Below, in pieces: positions 26,550-34,686 of a stretch of DNA of 64,000 bases (positions within the stretch are counted from its first letter, which is position 1; the number at the start of each line of letters is the position of its first letter). The position numbers and the translations under genes are program-made. The notes beneath the pieces are model-generated. The model was not told the origin of the DNA, searched no databases, and saw only the letters and a list, made by a program, of their open reading frames with translations. Location of the stretch: positions 1,736,001-1,800,000 of the forward strand of contig NZ_CP098480.1 of NCBI RefSeq assembly GCF_023702715.1. The letters run 5' to 3'. The stretch comes from Acinetobacter sp. C32I (GTDB lineage: Bacteria; Pseudomonadota; Gammaproteobacteria; Pseudomonadales; Moraxellaceae).

Positions 26550-26795
26550 ATGGCTTTTATTTTTAAAGAAATTGCCCACCGCACTGCCGCACCTGTGTTG
26601 GTGGATGAAGATAAATGTATTGCCGACAAAGGCTGTACCGTCTGTGTTGATGTTTGCCCAATGGACTTATTGGCAATTCATCCAGAAAGTAAAAAAGCCT
26701 ATATGCAGTTTGATGAATGTTGGTATTGCATGCCATGCGAGAAGGACTGCCCGACCGATGCCATTCAAGTCAACATTCCATATTTACTTAAATGA
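26550..26795 (+). CDS. Small ferredoxin with two [4Fe-4S] sites, partner of the flavoprotein
   Basis: The 81-residue protein has eight cysteines in two ferredoxin sets: Cys23, 29, 32, 36 and Cys57, 60, 63, 67. The first set has the spacing C-x5-C-x2-C-x3-C-P rather than the classic C-x2-C-x2-C, which is a feature of AprB-type ferredoxins. It lies ten bases after the flavoprotein with a good AAGGA site, so the two are very likely one enzyme complex, with this subunit passing electrons to or from the FAD. It lacks the C-terminal tail of real AprB (about 150 residues). Confidence 0.88.
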   Translation: MAFIFKEIAHRTAAPVLVDEDKCIADKGCTVCVDVCPMDLLAIHPESKKAYMQFDECWYCMPCEKDCPTDAIQVNIPYLLK

Positions 26796-26805
26796 GGGGA
26801 AAAAT

Positions 26806-28215
26806 ATGAGACTCAACCACTTAGCCAAAAGCCTGATTCTGAGCAGTAGTTTGCTGACAATCTTTAGCTCAGCACATGCAGAAAATATTCGGATTGCAAT
26901 TGGTACCCAAGATACCACTATTAACTGTGCCACAGGCGGCTTGCTGATTCGCGAGTTAAATCTACTACCCAAATATTTGCCAAAAACAGGCAAATATAAA
27001 GATGCCAACTACGATATCGTCTGGAAAAATTTTACCTCTGGCGCACCATTGACCAGTGAAATGGTGGCTGGTCGTTTAGATATCGGCGCAATGGCAGACT
27101 TCCCAGCGGTCAATAACAATGTCGCGTTTAAAAAGACAGGTAAAGAAAGTATTTTTCTGAGTGTGCTCTCTGGCAGTACCACTGGCAGTGGTAACGGCAT
27201 CGTGGTTCCGCTGGATTCTGAGCTTAACTCGATCCAAGATTTAAAAGGAAAAACGATTTCTGTACCTTTTGCCTCAACCGCACATGGTCTATTACTGCGT
27301 GCCATTGCGGCACAAGGTTGGGACCCGAAAAAGGATGTCAAAATTATTGCCCAAGCCCCTGAAGTAGCAGGTCCAGCACTCAAAAGCAATAAGGTTGATG
27401 CACATGCAGATTTTGTTCCTTTTGCAGAATTATTTCCCTATCAGGGTTTTGCCCGCAAAATTTATGACGGCGCACAGGCTAAAACCCCCACCTTTCATGG
27501 TTCTTTAGCCAGCAAATCCTATGCGCAACAATATCCAGAAATTATTCAGGCCTACTTACGCGCAACCATTGAAGCCGATCAACTAATCCGTAAAGAACCT
27601 GAAAAATATAGTGAACTGATTGCAGCCAAAACAGGGATTCCAGCCGAAGTTGTGTATTTATTTCACGGACCTCTCGGCGTACAAACCCGTGACCTGACCT
27701 GGAAACCTGAATACAAACAAGCCACTCAAACCGCAGTCGACACCTTGAAATATCTGGGTCGTGATGATGTTGATATCAATGTCAATCAATTCATTGATGA
27801 TCAATACATCAAAAAAGCCTTCCAAAGCGCGGGCTTGAATTACGCGCAACAACTCAAAAATTACGCTCAATCCCCTCTCGTTGCCAAAGATGCCCTGACT
27901 CAAAAACCGATTCAAAGTTTTGATCGAGTCACACAGATTTGGGTCAAAGGTGAAGCCAAAGTGCGTAGTTATGCCACACCTGAAACAGCCTTTACAGATT
28001 TAAATAAATTAAAGCAGAGCGGTAAAAATATCCGTGTGGTCTACAACCAAGACCGTAATTTAAAAATCAAATTGCTGGCGAATCTGGCGTGGTATGCCAC
28101 CGATAAAAACGGTCAGATCAGCGCCTTCTTATTGCGTGGAGATGCCAACAATTGGGCCAAAACACATGGCGGCAAAGTCTATGACTTTAATAATGCCCAA
28201 AAGCTGGTGAAGTAA
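26806..28215 (+). CDS. ABC transporter substrate-binding protein, NrtA/SsuA-like, long form
   Basis: A 469-residue periplasmic protein with a clear signal peptide (MRLNHLAKSLILSSSLLTIF, ending AHA before ENIRIA). The first 320 residues match the nitrate/sulfonate/taurine SBP fold (RLDIGAMADFPAVNNN, GKTISVPFASTAHGLLLRAI, KVDAHADFVPF). The last 120 or so are an extra domain not found in TauA or SsuA. An open frame extends upstream to 26572, but the ATG at 26806 has GAGGGG seven bases before it and gives the signal peptide. It follows the ferredoxin by ten bases. The ligand is unknown. Confidence 0.85.
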   Translation: MRLNHLAKSLILSSSLLTIFSSAHAENIRIAIGTQDTTINCATGGLLIRELNLLPKYLPKTGKYKDANYDIVWKNFTSGAPLTSEMVAGRLDIGAMADFPAVNNNVAFKKTGKESIFLSVLSGSTTGSGNGIVVPLDSELNSIQDLKGKTISVPFASTAHGLLLRAIAAQGWDPKKDVKIIAQAPEVAGPALKSNKVDAHADFVPFAELFPYQGFARKIYDGAQAKTPTFHGSLASKSYAQQYPEIIQAYLRATIEADQLIRKEPEKYSELIAAKTGIPAEVVYLFHGPLGVQTRDLTWKPEYKQATQTAVDTLKYLGRDDVDINVNQFIDDQYIKKAFQSAGLNYAQQLKNYAQSPLVAKDALTQKPIQSFDRVTQIWVKGEAKVRSYATPETAFTDLNKLKQSGKNIRVVYNQDRNLKIKLLANLAWYATDKNGQISAFLLRGDANNWAKTHGGKVYDFNNAQKLVK

Positions 28216-28217
28216 TG

Positions 28218-28322
28218 AAATCCCTCCTAACCTCCCTTTAGAAAGGGAGGAGCCTCACGAATCTTAGTCAGTCTTTAGACTCGTGAAAAGTCCCCCTTTA
28301 AAAGGGGGATTTAGGGGGATTT
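28218..28322. repeat. REP/MITE-like double hairpin between SBP and permease genes
   Basis: The left hairpin CCTCCCTTT/AAAGGGAGG (28231-28250) and right hairpin TCCCCCTTT/AAAGGGGGA (28291-28309) lie within imperfect terminal inverted repeats of 22 bases (28218-28239 and 28301-28322, 17 of 22 matching). CACGA/TCGTG in the centre forms another stem. This C/G-tract type recurs in many genomes as a small palindromic repeat. Its position inside an operon could lower permease and ATPase expression relative to the binding protein. Confidence 0.7.
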
Positions 28323-28343
28323 TGAGATTCAGGAGAAATAAAT

Positions 28344-29186
28344 ATGAATAGTTTAGCGGATACCCAACCGATTCAGTCTAAGGCAATCCGCCCTGTGCTG
28401 ATATTTTCAAAAAGCCGTGTGATTTCATACAGCTTAAGTGTAGTGTCACTGGTGTTCAGTCTTGTGTTTTGGCAACTCGCCTCGCAGTACCATTTAAATT
28501 TGGGACTGATCAACTTTGCCAATGTGCCTTCGCCACGAGATGTTATTCAGTCTCTACTTGCTTTTGCCGAATTGGATACAGCCCTTGCACATGTCAAAGC
28601 CAGTATTACTCGAGTGTTGATTGGCTTCTTACTCGCATCCGTAGTCGGTGTCATTCTAGGATTATTGATTGGTTATTCTAAAACCTTGGCTGCCCTCTTG
28701 ATGCCACCCTTAGAAATCTTGCGTCCGATTCCAGCCGTCGCATGGATTCCCTTGGCAATTCTAATGTTTCCATCATCAGAAGCCTCGATGATTTTTATTA
28801 CCTTTTTAGGTGCGCTATTTCCAATCTTGCTCAATACCATTCATGGCGTTGAGGCCGTTGATCAACGTTTAATTGCTTCCGCAAAAAGTCTAGGTGCGGG
28901 TCAGTTTGCCATTTTGCGTGAAGTCATCATTCCAGGTTCCTTGCCCAGTATCACCACTGGTCTTGCAATTGGCATGGGCACTTGCTGGTTCTGTCTGGTT
29001 ACGGCTGAAATGATCTCTGGTCAGCTCGGTATCGGCTATTTCACTTGGGAATCCTTCACCTTACAAAACTATGCTGACATTATTGTTGGCATGTTGTTGA
29101 TCGGTGCATTAGGTATGTTCAGTAGTGCTTTTCTACGTTATCTAGGCAAAAAGCTTACCCCTTGGTATCAGTTAAGGAAGGCATAA
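28344..29186 (+). CDS. ABC transporter permease, SsuC/TauC-like
   Basis: The 280-residue inner-membrane protein has about six helices, the first near residues 28-48 (SLSVVSLVFSLVFWQLA). The PPLEILRPIPAVAWIPLAI block and the EAA loop (SAKSLGAGQFAILREVIIPGSLPSI) define the nitrate/sulfonate/taurine permease class. It is the membrane subunit of the importer formed with the preceding binding protein and the following ATPase. The ATPase gene starts one base after its stop, indicating tight coupling. A palindromic repeat separates it from the binding-protein gene. Confidence 0.87.
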   Translation: MNSLADTQPIQSKAIRPVLIFSKSRVISYSLSVVSLVFSLVFWQLASQYHLNLGLINFANVPSPRDVIQSLLAFAELDTALAHVKASITRVLIGFLLASVVGVILGLLIGYSKTLAALLMPPLEILRPIPAVAWIPLAILMFPSSEASMIFITFLGALFPILLNTIHGVEAVDQRLIASAKSLGAGQFAILREVIIPGSLPSITTGLAIGMGTCWFCLVTAEMISGQLGIGYFTWESFTLQNYADIIVGMLLIGALGMFSSAFLRYLGKKLTPWYQLRKA

Positions 29187-29187
29187 C

Positions 29188-30009
29188 ATGAGTCAATACG
29201 GTCATATCCATTTAAATAATATCGATCTGCACCTTGGGCAAGACAAACAACGTTTTCAGGCCTTAGATCATGTCTCTTTTGATCTTCAGGCGGGTGAATT
29301 TGTCTGTTTGCTTGGACCATCGGGTTGCGGTAAATCAACTTTACTCGGTGCACTGGCAGGCCATTTGCCGATTAGTTCAGGCACCATGTTGCTGGACCAA
29401 AAAGCCATTGAAAAACCTTCTTCTGATCGTGGTTTGGTGTTTCAACAGCACACCCTATTTCCATGGAAAAGTGTGCTAGAGAATGTGTGCTTTGGCTTAA
29501 AAATGAAAGGCATCTCTAAAGCCCAACGCCTAGAACAAGCCCAGCAAATGATTGAACTGGTCGGCTTAAAAGGTTTTGAACATAAATATCCCGCTGAATT
29601 GTCAGGCGGAATGCAACAACGGGTTGAAATTGCACGCGTGCTGATTAATCAGCCTCGCGTATTACTGATGGATGAACCCTTTGGTGCACTGGATGCTCAG
29701 ACTCGTTTAAAGATGCAGGAACTGCTGCTTGAAATCTGGCAAAGCATCCAAACCTCGGTGCTGTTCATTACCCATGATATTGATGAAGCTTTATTTTTGG
29801 CAGATCGGGTCTTGATTATGAGCCATCGTCCGGGACGTATTATTGAAGAAATCAAACTGGATTTCCCCCGCCCAAGACATGTTGATCTAGTGACTTCGAC
29901 CGAATTTACTCAAATTAAAAAACATTGCATTCAGGTATTAAAACACGCCACTCAAGCGGAACTGAGTCGGTTAAATCCACTCGGTTTAAATCAGAAAGTC
30001 GCTGTTTAG
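29188..30009 (+). CDS. ABC transporter ATP-binding protein, SsuB/TauB-like
   Basis: This 273-residue ATPase has Walker A GPSGCGKST near residue 47, the Q-loop VFQQHTLFPWKSV, signature LSGGMQQR, Walker B VLLMDEPFGALD and switch His in LFITHDIDEAL. The TLFPW sequence after the Q-loop is typical of sulfonate/nitrate/taurine importers. Its start is two bases past the permease stop, and the ribosome site lies within the permease end (AAGGAAGG). It powers import of the same unknown ligand. Confidence 0.88.
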   Translation: MSQYGHIHLNNIDLHLGQDKQRFQALDHVSFDLQAGEFVCLLGPSGCGKSTLLGALAGHLPISSGTMLLDQKAIEKPSSDRGLVFQQHTLFPWKSVLENVCFGLKMKGISKAQRLEQAQQMIELVGLKGFEHKYPAELSGGMQQRVEIARVLINQPRVLLMDEPFGALDAQTRLKMQELLLEIWQSIQTSVLFITHDIDEALFLADRVLIMSHRPGRIIEEIKLDFPRPRHVDLVTSTEFTQIKKHCIQVLKHATQAELSRLNPLGLNQKVAV

Positions 30010-30021
30010 GAACCATAAAAA

Positions 30022-31014
30022 ATGAGCTTAAATTACCCAATCCTGACGGATATTGATGAGGATTATGTTGATTATCTGTTTCAGCTTAATCAGGATGATG
30101 AAAATATCCGCTTTGTCGCAATTATGAATATTGCCGATGAGGAACAAACAGAATTATTGGCTTGGTTACAGCACGCAGTGTTACATGACCCAGCAAGCAA
30201 AGTACGTGAGCAAGCTGCTATCCGTTTAGAAGGATGGGAGGATGCGACATCTTTACATACTTTGGCGCAAGCTTTGAGTGATCCACATGAAAATGTGCGT
30301 GTTGCAGCAGCACAAAGCTTAAGTGAAATTAAACATGCTGAATCTGCCCATCATCTGGCAACATATTTGCAGCATCACGATGACTTTGTCCTTGCTGCAA
30401 TTTTGAGAGCAATTAAAGAGCTACGGGCTGAACCTCTATTTAAAGCCATCCTCAAACATGTTCAGCATAGCAATGCCTCAGTACGTAAAGAAGCTGTGAG
30501 TACGCTGAGTTGGTTGCAGAAACAGGAAGGCTTAGCAACGCTGGCACATATCGCACAGCATGATGTTGATAACGAAATTCGTCGCATCTCCACAGGTGGC
30601 TTGGCGGCAACTCAAACGCCAACGCCCGAAATTTTATCGGCCTTACGCAGTTCTCTCACCGCTGATGCATGGCAACTACGGGTCGAAGCCGCCTTGACCA
30701 TTGGAAAATTAAAAGTCCTTGAATTAGAACAGCCGCTTTTACAGCAACTGGATGATACTTACTGGCAAGTTCGCATTGCGGTTACACGCAGTTTAGGACA
30801 GCTTAAATCCAAAACTGCGATTGCCAAACTCCAAGAAAATTTCCAGCATGACATCAGTAATCTACGCAAAGAAGTTGCCATTGCCTTTGGTGAAATTGGC
30901 GGAGAATCAGCTCAGCATATTTTATTACAACATGCGGAAGACCCAGATCCAGAAGTACGTAAATCGATTCGTATTGGACTGGCACTGATTCAGGAGAGAC
31001 AATATGTCACTTGA
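30022..31014 (+). CDS. HEAT-repeat protein of the flavoprotein/ABC cluster
   Basis: The 330-residue soluble protein is a solenoid of about eight HEAT (PBS-lyase-type) repeats of around 31 residues, such as DPASKVREQAAIRLEGW, DPHENVRVAAAQSLSEI, DDFVLAAILRAIKEL, NASVRKEAVSTLSWL, VDNEIRRISTGGLAA, DTYWQVRIAVTRSLGQL and DPEVRKSIRIGLALI. The first 35 residues (EDYVDYLFQLNQDDENIRF) are outside the repeats. HEAT solenoids bind proteins or cofactors. It sits 12 bases after the ATPase and overlaps the DUF971 gene, so it belongs to the cluster, perhaps as scaffold or maturation factor of the flavoprotein-ferredoxin pair (inference). Confidence 0.82.
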   Translation: MSLNYPILTDIDEDYVDYLFQLNQDDENIRFVAIMNIADEEQTELLAWLQHAVLHDPASKVREQAAIRLEGWEDATSLHTLAQALSDPHENVRVAAAQSLSEIKHAESAHHLATYLQHHDDFVLAAILRAIKELRAEPLFKAILKHVQHSNASVRKEAVSTLSWLQKQEGLATLAHIAQHDVDNEIRRISTGGLAATQTPTPEILSALRSSLTADAWQLRVEAALTIGKLKVLELEQPLLQQLDDTYWQVRIAVTRSLGQLKSKTAIAKLQENFQHDISNLRKEVAIAFGEIGGESAQHILLQHAEDPDPEVRKSIRIGLALIQERQYVT

Positions 31015-31291
31015 ACCGCATCAACTGAACGTCAATATCGAACAGCAACGCCTCGTTCTCTCTTGGGAGGATGGTACTGAAAAGAATTTTAGTCATGCAC
31101 AGCTGAGAGCCAGTTGTCCATGCGGCTTTTGTCGAGCAAAGCGTCTAAGGCAACAAGATGTTCAATATCCAGATCATGTTGCCATCTCTGCGATCTACTC
31201 ACAAGGTTATGGAATTCAAATCTGTTTTGATGATGGACATGACAAAGGGATTTTCCCTTGGGCTTTTTTAAAAGCATTGAATTCGTCATAA
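31004..31291 (+). CDS. DUF971 protein (gamma-butyrobetaine hydroxylase N-domain-like)
   Basis: The 95-residue protein is a stand-alone DUF971/GBBH-like N-terminal domain: LVLSWEDGTEKNFSHAQLRASCPC, with Cys38, Cys40 and Cys43 likely binding zinc, then VAISAIYSQGYGIQICFDDGHDKGIFPWAFL. The domain occurs alone, at the start of butyrobetaine hydroxylases, and fused to Mrp/ApbC Fe-S carrier ATPases. The last association hints at a role in metal-cluster delivery. Its gene overlaps the HEAT gene by 11 bases and ends the cluster. Its role here is unknown. Confidence 0.85.
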   Translation: MSLEPHQLNVNIEQQRLVLSWEDGTEKNFSHAQLRASCPCGFCRAKRLRQQDVQYPDHVAISAIYSQGYGIQICFDDGHDKGIFPWAFLKALNSS

Positions 31292-31362
31292 AACATTCAA
31301 AAGACTTATGTATAAACCCTCAAACGATATGAAATTTTTAGATTTATAAAATAAAATTTATG

Positions 31363-31398
31363 TGTAATATATTTAACAAATAAGTTGAGTATATTACA
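31363..31398. promoter_or_regulatory. Inverted repeat overlapping the chrB start
   Basis: TGTAATATA (31363-31371) is matched by TATATTACA (31390-31398), whose last base is the A of the chrB ATG. The 18-base spacing and position suit an operator for autoregulation by ChrB, which acts as a chromate-sensing repressor in some bacteria. Confidence 0.4.
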
Positions 31399-32321
31399 TG
31401 AAAATAACCTTACTCATTTCATCCCTGCCAACCCAGAACACGACAACCCGTATGCGAGTATGGCGAGCACTAAAAGCCAGCGGTGCTGCAACACTACGCG
31501 ATGGTGTTTATGCTTTGCCTGAGCAACATTCAGAAAAATTTGATGCGATTGCTGAGGATTTAATTACAGAAAATGGTAGTGCCTATCTATTTCAGACCAT
31601 TACCGCAGAAAATCTGGATCTGATACAGCTATTTAACCGAAAAGAAGAATACGATGCACTCTATCAACACCTCATACAACTTCGACAGGAGTTAAATCAG
31701 ACCAATAAAAAAGAGCTTCTTAAACAGATTCGTAAATTACGTAAACAGCTTGATGCATTAATTGAAATTGACTATTTCCCAACCGAGGCAAAGCAGCAAA
31801 CTATTCGGGAACTGAATGCGGTTGAACAGAGCATTTTACGTTTTGGCGAAACCGATGAACCCCATGCTCTACACGGTGACATTCAAGTACTACGCAAACA
31901 GGACTTTCAGAATAGAATTTGGGCCACAAGAAAACGCCCATGGATTGATCGTTTAGCTTCCGCCTGGCTGATCCAAAATTTTATTGATCCTGATGCAACC
32001 TTCATTTGGTTAGACACACCCAACGATTGTCCTGCTACAGCCTTGGGTTTTGATTTTGATGGTGCGAGCTTTAGCCATCTTGATCATTGGGTCACGTTTG
32101 AAACCTTATTACACAGCTTTGACCTTTATCAACAATCTGCTTTAAAGCATATTGCAGAAATTGTGCATTTTCTCGATGTCGGTGGTGTGGAGCCACCTGA
32201 AGCAATCGGGATTGAAAAAGTCATTCAAGGTTTAAGAGCTAAAATTACGGATGATGATCAGTTACTTGAACTTTCCAATTATGTTTTTGATGGCCTATAT
32301 ACCAATTTTTCTCGAGAATGA
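31398..32321 (+). CDS. chrB: Chromate resistance protein ChrB
   Basis: The 307-residue protein shows both ChrB regions: an N-terminal domain (LISSLPTQNTTTRMRVWRALKASGAATLRDGVYALP) and a C-terminal chromate-resistance domain beginning with RIWATRKRPWIDRLASAWLIQNFIDPDATFIW and ending with VHFLDVGGVEPPEAIGIEKVIQGL. In Ochrobactrum and related bacteria ChrB acts as a chromate-responsive regulator of chrA. The stop overlaps the chrA start by four bases (ATGA). An inverted repeat covers the start. It has no signal peptide and so is cytoplasmic. Confidence 0.88.
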   Translation: MKITLLISSLPTQNTTTRMRVWRALKASGAATLRDGVYALPEQHSEKFDAIAEDLITENGSAYLFQTITAENLDLIQLFNRKEEYDALYQHLIQLRQELNQTNKKELLKQIRKLRKQLDALIEIDYFPTEAKQQTIRELNAVEQSILRFGETDEPHALHGDIQVLRKQDFQNRIWATRKRPWIDRLASAWLIQNFIDPDATFIWLDTPNDCPATALGFDFDGASFSHLDHWVTFETLLHSFDLYQQSALKHIAEIVHFLDVGGVEPPEAIGIEKVIQGLRAKITDDDQLLELSNYVFDGLYTNFSRE

Positions 32322-33676
32322 TCATGCAACAAAAACAAAACCATGTACTCGATCAGCCAATACCCGTTGTCCCTTTCTGGCAAGCCTTTTTATTCTGGCT
32401 GAAATTGGGATTTATTAGCTTTGGCGGACCCGCTGGACAAATTGCAGTAATGCATCAGGAATTGGTAGAAAATAAACGTTGGATCTCTGAAAAAAGATTT
32501 TTACATGCGCTGAATTACTGCATGTTACTCCCTGGTCCTGAGGCACAACAGCTCGCCACTTATATTGGTTGGCTGATGCATCGAACTACGGGTGGGCTCG
32601 TTGCAGGTGTTCTGTTTGTTCTCCCCTCACTGTTTATCCTGATTGCCCTGTCATGGATTTATGTGCAGTTTGGTGATGTCCCCATCATTGCAGGCTTGTT
32701 TTATGGGATTAAACCTGCGGTTACGGCAATTGTCTTTCATGCGACTTATCGTATTGGCAGTCGCTCATTAAAGAATCCGTTTTTATGGAGCATTGCTGCT
32801 GCCGCATTTATTGCCATCTTTTTGTTTAATGTCCCTTTCCCCCTGATCGTGTTAGCAGCTGCAATATCAGGCTACGTGCTGAGTAAGCAAAAGCCCGATT
32901 TATTTATGGCTCAGGCTTCCCATCAAAATAGTCATAAAAGTTATGGGGCCGCCCTGATTGATGATGAGACACCAACGCCTGCCCATGCAATTTTCCGCTG
33001 GAGCAACCTCGCCAAAATCCTGATCATTGCTGCGTTCCTATGGTTTGTGCCGATGCTGCTTTTGACTCTAGGATTAGGATGGCAACATGCTTATACTCAA
33101 ATGGCGTGGTTCTTTAGCAAAGCAGCCTTACTGACCTTCGGCGGTGCTTATGCAGTTCTGCCCTACGTGTACCAAGGTGCAGTCAATCATTATGCATGGC
33201 TAAGTCCAACCCAAATGATTGATGGTCTGGCACTCGGTGAAAGTACTCCTGGTCCATTGATTATGGTGGTGGCATTTGTTGGTTTTTTGGGTGCTTATAA
33301 CCATGCTGTATTGGGTGCTGATCAGCTATTTTTAGCAGGCGCAATGGGTGCGGTGATCGTGACTTGGTTTACCTTCTTATTTTCCTTTGTGTTTATTCTG
33401 GCAGGTGCACCAATTATCGAATCTACACATAATGAACTGAAATTTACCGCACCACTTACTGCGATTACCGCTGCTGTGGTCGGGGTAATTTTAAATCTGG
33501 CCTTATTCTTTAGCTATCATGTGCTCTGGCCAAATGGTTTTGATCATGCCTTTAATTATGAAGCGGCCTTTATTACCATTGCAGCATTGATTGCTTTATT
33601 CAAATTTCAGCTCAATGTGTTATATGTAATTTTTGCATCGGCCTTTTGCGGTTTAATTTTATATATTGGTGCTTAA
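32318..33676 (+). CDS. chrA: Chromate efflux transporter ChrA
   Basis: This 452-residue inner-membrane transporter is of the long ChrA type, with two homologous CHR domains. The first begins FLKLGFISFGGPAGQIAVMHQELV-like (seen as FWLKLGFISFGGPAGQIA near residue 27) and contains LPGPEAQQLATYIGWL. The second begins AALLTFGGAYAVLPYVYQGAV near 268 with GLALGESTPGPLIMV. ChrA expels chromate, a toxic sulfate analogue that enters through sulfate uptake systems. It is translationally coupled to chrB. The neighbouring sulfur genes give it a sensible context, though coregulation is not shown. Confidence 0.92.
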   Translation: MIMQQKQNHVLDQPIPVVPFWQAFLFWLKLGFISFGGPAGQIAVMHQELVENKRWISEKRFLHALNYCMLLPGPEAQQLATYIGWLMHRTTGGLVAGVLFVLPSLFILIALSWIYVQFGDVPIIAGLFYGIKPAVTAIVFHATYRIGSRSLKNPFLWSIAAAAFIAIFLFNVPFPLIVLAAAISGYVLSKQKPDLFMAQASHQNSHKSYGAALIDDETPTPAHAIFRWSNLAKILIIAAFLWFVPMLLLTLGLGWQHAYTQMAWFFSKAALLTFGGAYAVLPYVYQGAVNHYAWLSPTQMIDGLALGESTPGPLIMVVAFVGFLGAYNHAVLGADQLFLAGAMGAVIVTWFTFLFSFVFILAGAPIIESTHNELKFTAPLTAITAAVVGVILNLALFFSYHVLWPNGFDHAFNYEAAFITIAALIALFKFQLNVLYVIFASAFCGLILYIGA

Positions 33677-33683
33677 TTCAATA

Positions 33684-33712
33684 CATCGAGTAGCTCAAAA
33701 CGCTACTCGATG
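33684..33712. terminator. Hairpin between convergent chrA and dmeF
   Basis: CATCGAGTAGC pairs perfectly with GCTACTCGATG around a seven-base loop, eight bases after the chrA stop and 11 bases past the dmeF end. The T run is poor, so termination efficiency is uncertain. Confidence 0.6.
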
Positions 33713-33722
33713 ACGTTCTAGC

Positions 33723-34670
33723 TTAAATATGATGAATTTCGACTGAGGCGTGCACAATTTCCTCATGAATCGACAATTCCGCTTTAATCTGATCAGGATT
33801 CAAATCAGCCATGGTGGTTTCCAATCCTAAAATACAAGAGAACTTGCCTTTCCCGACCTTCCATACATGTAGATCAGTAATTTCAACCTGTGCAAACTGG
33901 GCAATCACCTCACGTATTTCTTCAACCACAGGATGCCCCATTTCAGCATCCAATAGAGTTTTTCCTGTTTCCTGCATCAGCCCCCAAGACCATTTTGCAA
34001 CCAGTAATGCGCCGACGATCCCAAGCAAAGCATCTAAGAAATTCCAGCCAAAATATTTGGCCGCAAATAAGGCAATAATCGCGAGCACCGAAGTGACAGC
34101 ATCAGCAACCACATGTAAAAAAGCTGCTTTTTGATTCAAATCATGATGATGATCATGGCCGTGATGATCTGCGTCACCATGAGAGTGATGATGTGAATGA
34201 TGGTGATGATGCTCATGTCCCCCATCATGTAGTAACCATGCACACATTAGATTGACGATCAGCCCCACAATCGCAATGGGAATTGCTTCATTAAAATGAA
34301 TGGTGACAGGATTAAATAAACGCTCAAGTGACTGAATCCCCATCAACAGTGCCACCACCATCAGTAAAATCGCACTGCTATACCCTGCCAAGATTTCAAT
34401 TTTCCATGTACCGAAGCTAAAGCGTTGATCCTGCGCATAATGTCGCGCCATACGATAGGCAAAATAAGCCAGTCCCAAGGCCAGCATATGTGAACTCATG
34501 TGCCAACCATCGGCAAGTAAAGCCATTGAATTAAAAAACCAGCCACCCAGAATTTCCAAGACCATCATCACTGCGGTCAGAATGGTGGCAATTAAAATTC
34601 TTTTTTGAGCCAAGGGATTTCCTTGATCAAACTGATGAGAATGACGTCGTTCTAGGTTACTATGCTGCAT
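33723..34670 (-). CDS. dmeF: CDF-family Co(II)/Ni(II) efflux transporter
   Basis: This 315-residue cation diffusion facilitator has six membrane helices and the family motifs ALLADGWHMSSHML (metal-site Asp/His in the second helix) and HVVADAVTSVLAIIALFAAK (matching pair in the fifth). Between helices four and five lies a loop at about residues 148-175 made mostly of His, Asp and Gly. The C-terminal cytoplasmic domain ends with ITDLHVWKVGKGKFSC and VHASVEIHHI. Zinc CDFs such as CzcD also carry His-rich loops, but the divergent RcnR-type regulator points to cobalt/nickel, as for DmeF. It exports metal in exchange for protons. Confidence 0.88.
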   Translation of the reverse strand: MQHSNLERRHSHQFDQGNPLAQKRILIATILTAVMMVLEILGGWFFNSMALLADGWHMSSHMLALGLAYFAYRMARHYAQDQRFSFGTWKIEILAGYSSAILLMVVALLMGIQSLERLFNPVTIHFNEAIPIAIVGLIVNLMCAWLLHDGGHEHHHHHSHHHSHGDADHHGHDHHHDLNQKAAFLHVVADAVTSVLAIIALFAAKYFGWNFLDALLGIVGALLVAKWSWGLMQETGKTLLDAEMGHPVVEEIREVIAQFAQVEITDLHVWKVGKGKFSCILGLETTMADLNPDQIKAELSIHEEIVHASVEIHHI

Positions 34671-34686
34671 TTATTTTAGTCTTCCA

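Noticed and set aside
24800..26795. Calling the flavoprotein and ferredoxin true adenylylsulfate reductase AprAB
   Set aside because: Gene order is reversed, the ferredoxin lacks the AprB tail, and no sat or qmo genes are present. Only a family-level resemblance is supported.
26572..26805. Open upstream extension of the substrate-binding protein frame through the ferredoxin gene
   Set aside because: It reads the ferredoxin out of frame. The ATG at 26806 has a strong ribosome site and gives a proper signal peptide.
27009..27389. 126-codon open frame on the minus strand inside the substrate-binding protein gene
   Set aside because: Antisense to a gene with clear signal peptide and family motifs; no independent support.
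34141..34230. Repetitive GATGATG-like sequence resembling a tandem repeat or array
   Set aside because: It is the His/Asp/Gly-rich loop of DmeF read as DNA, not a separate repeat. No CRISPR-like spacing.
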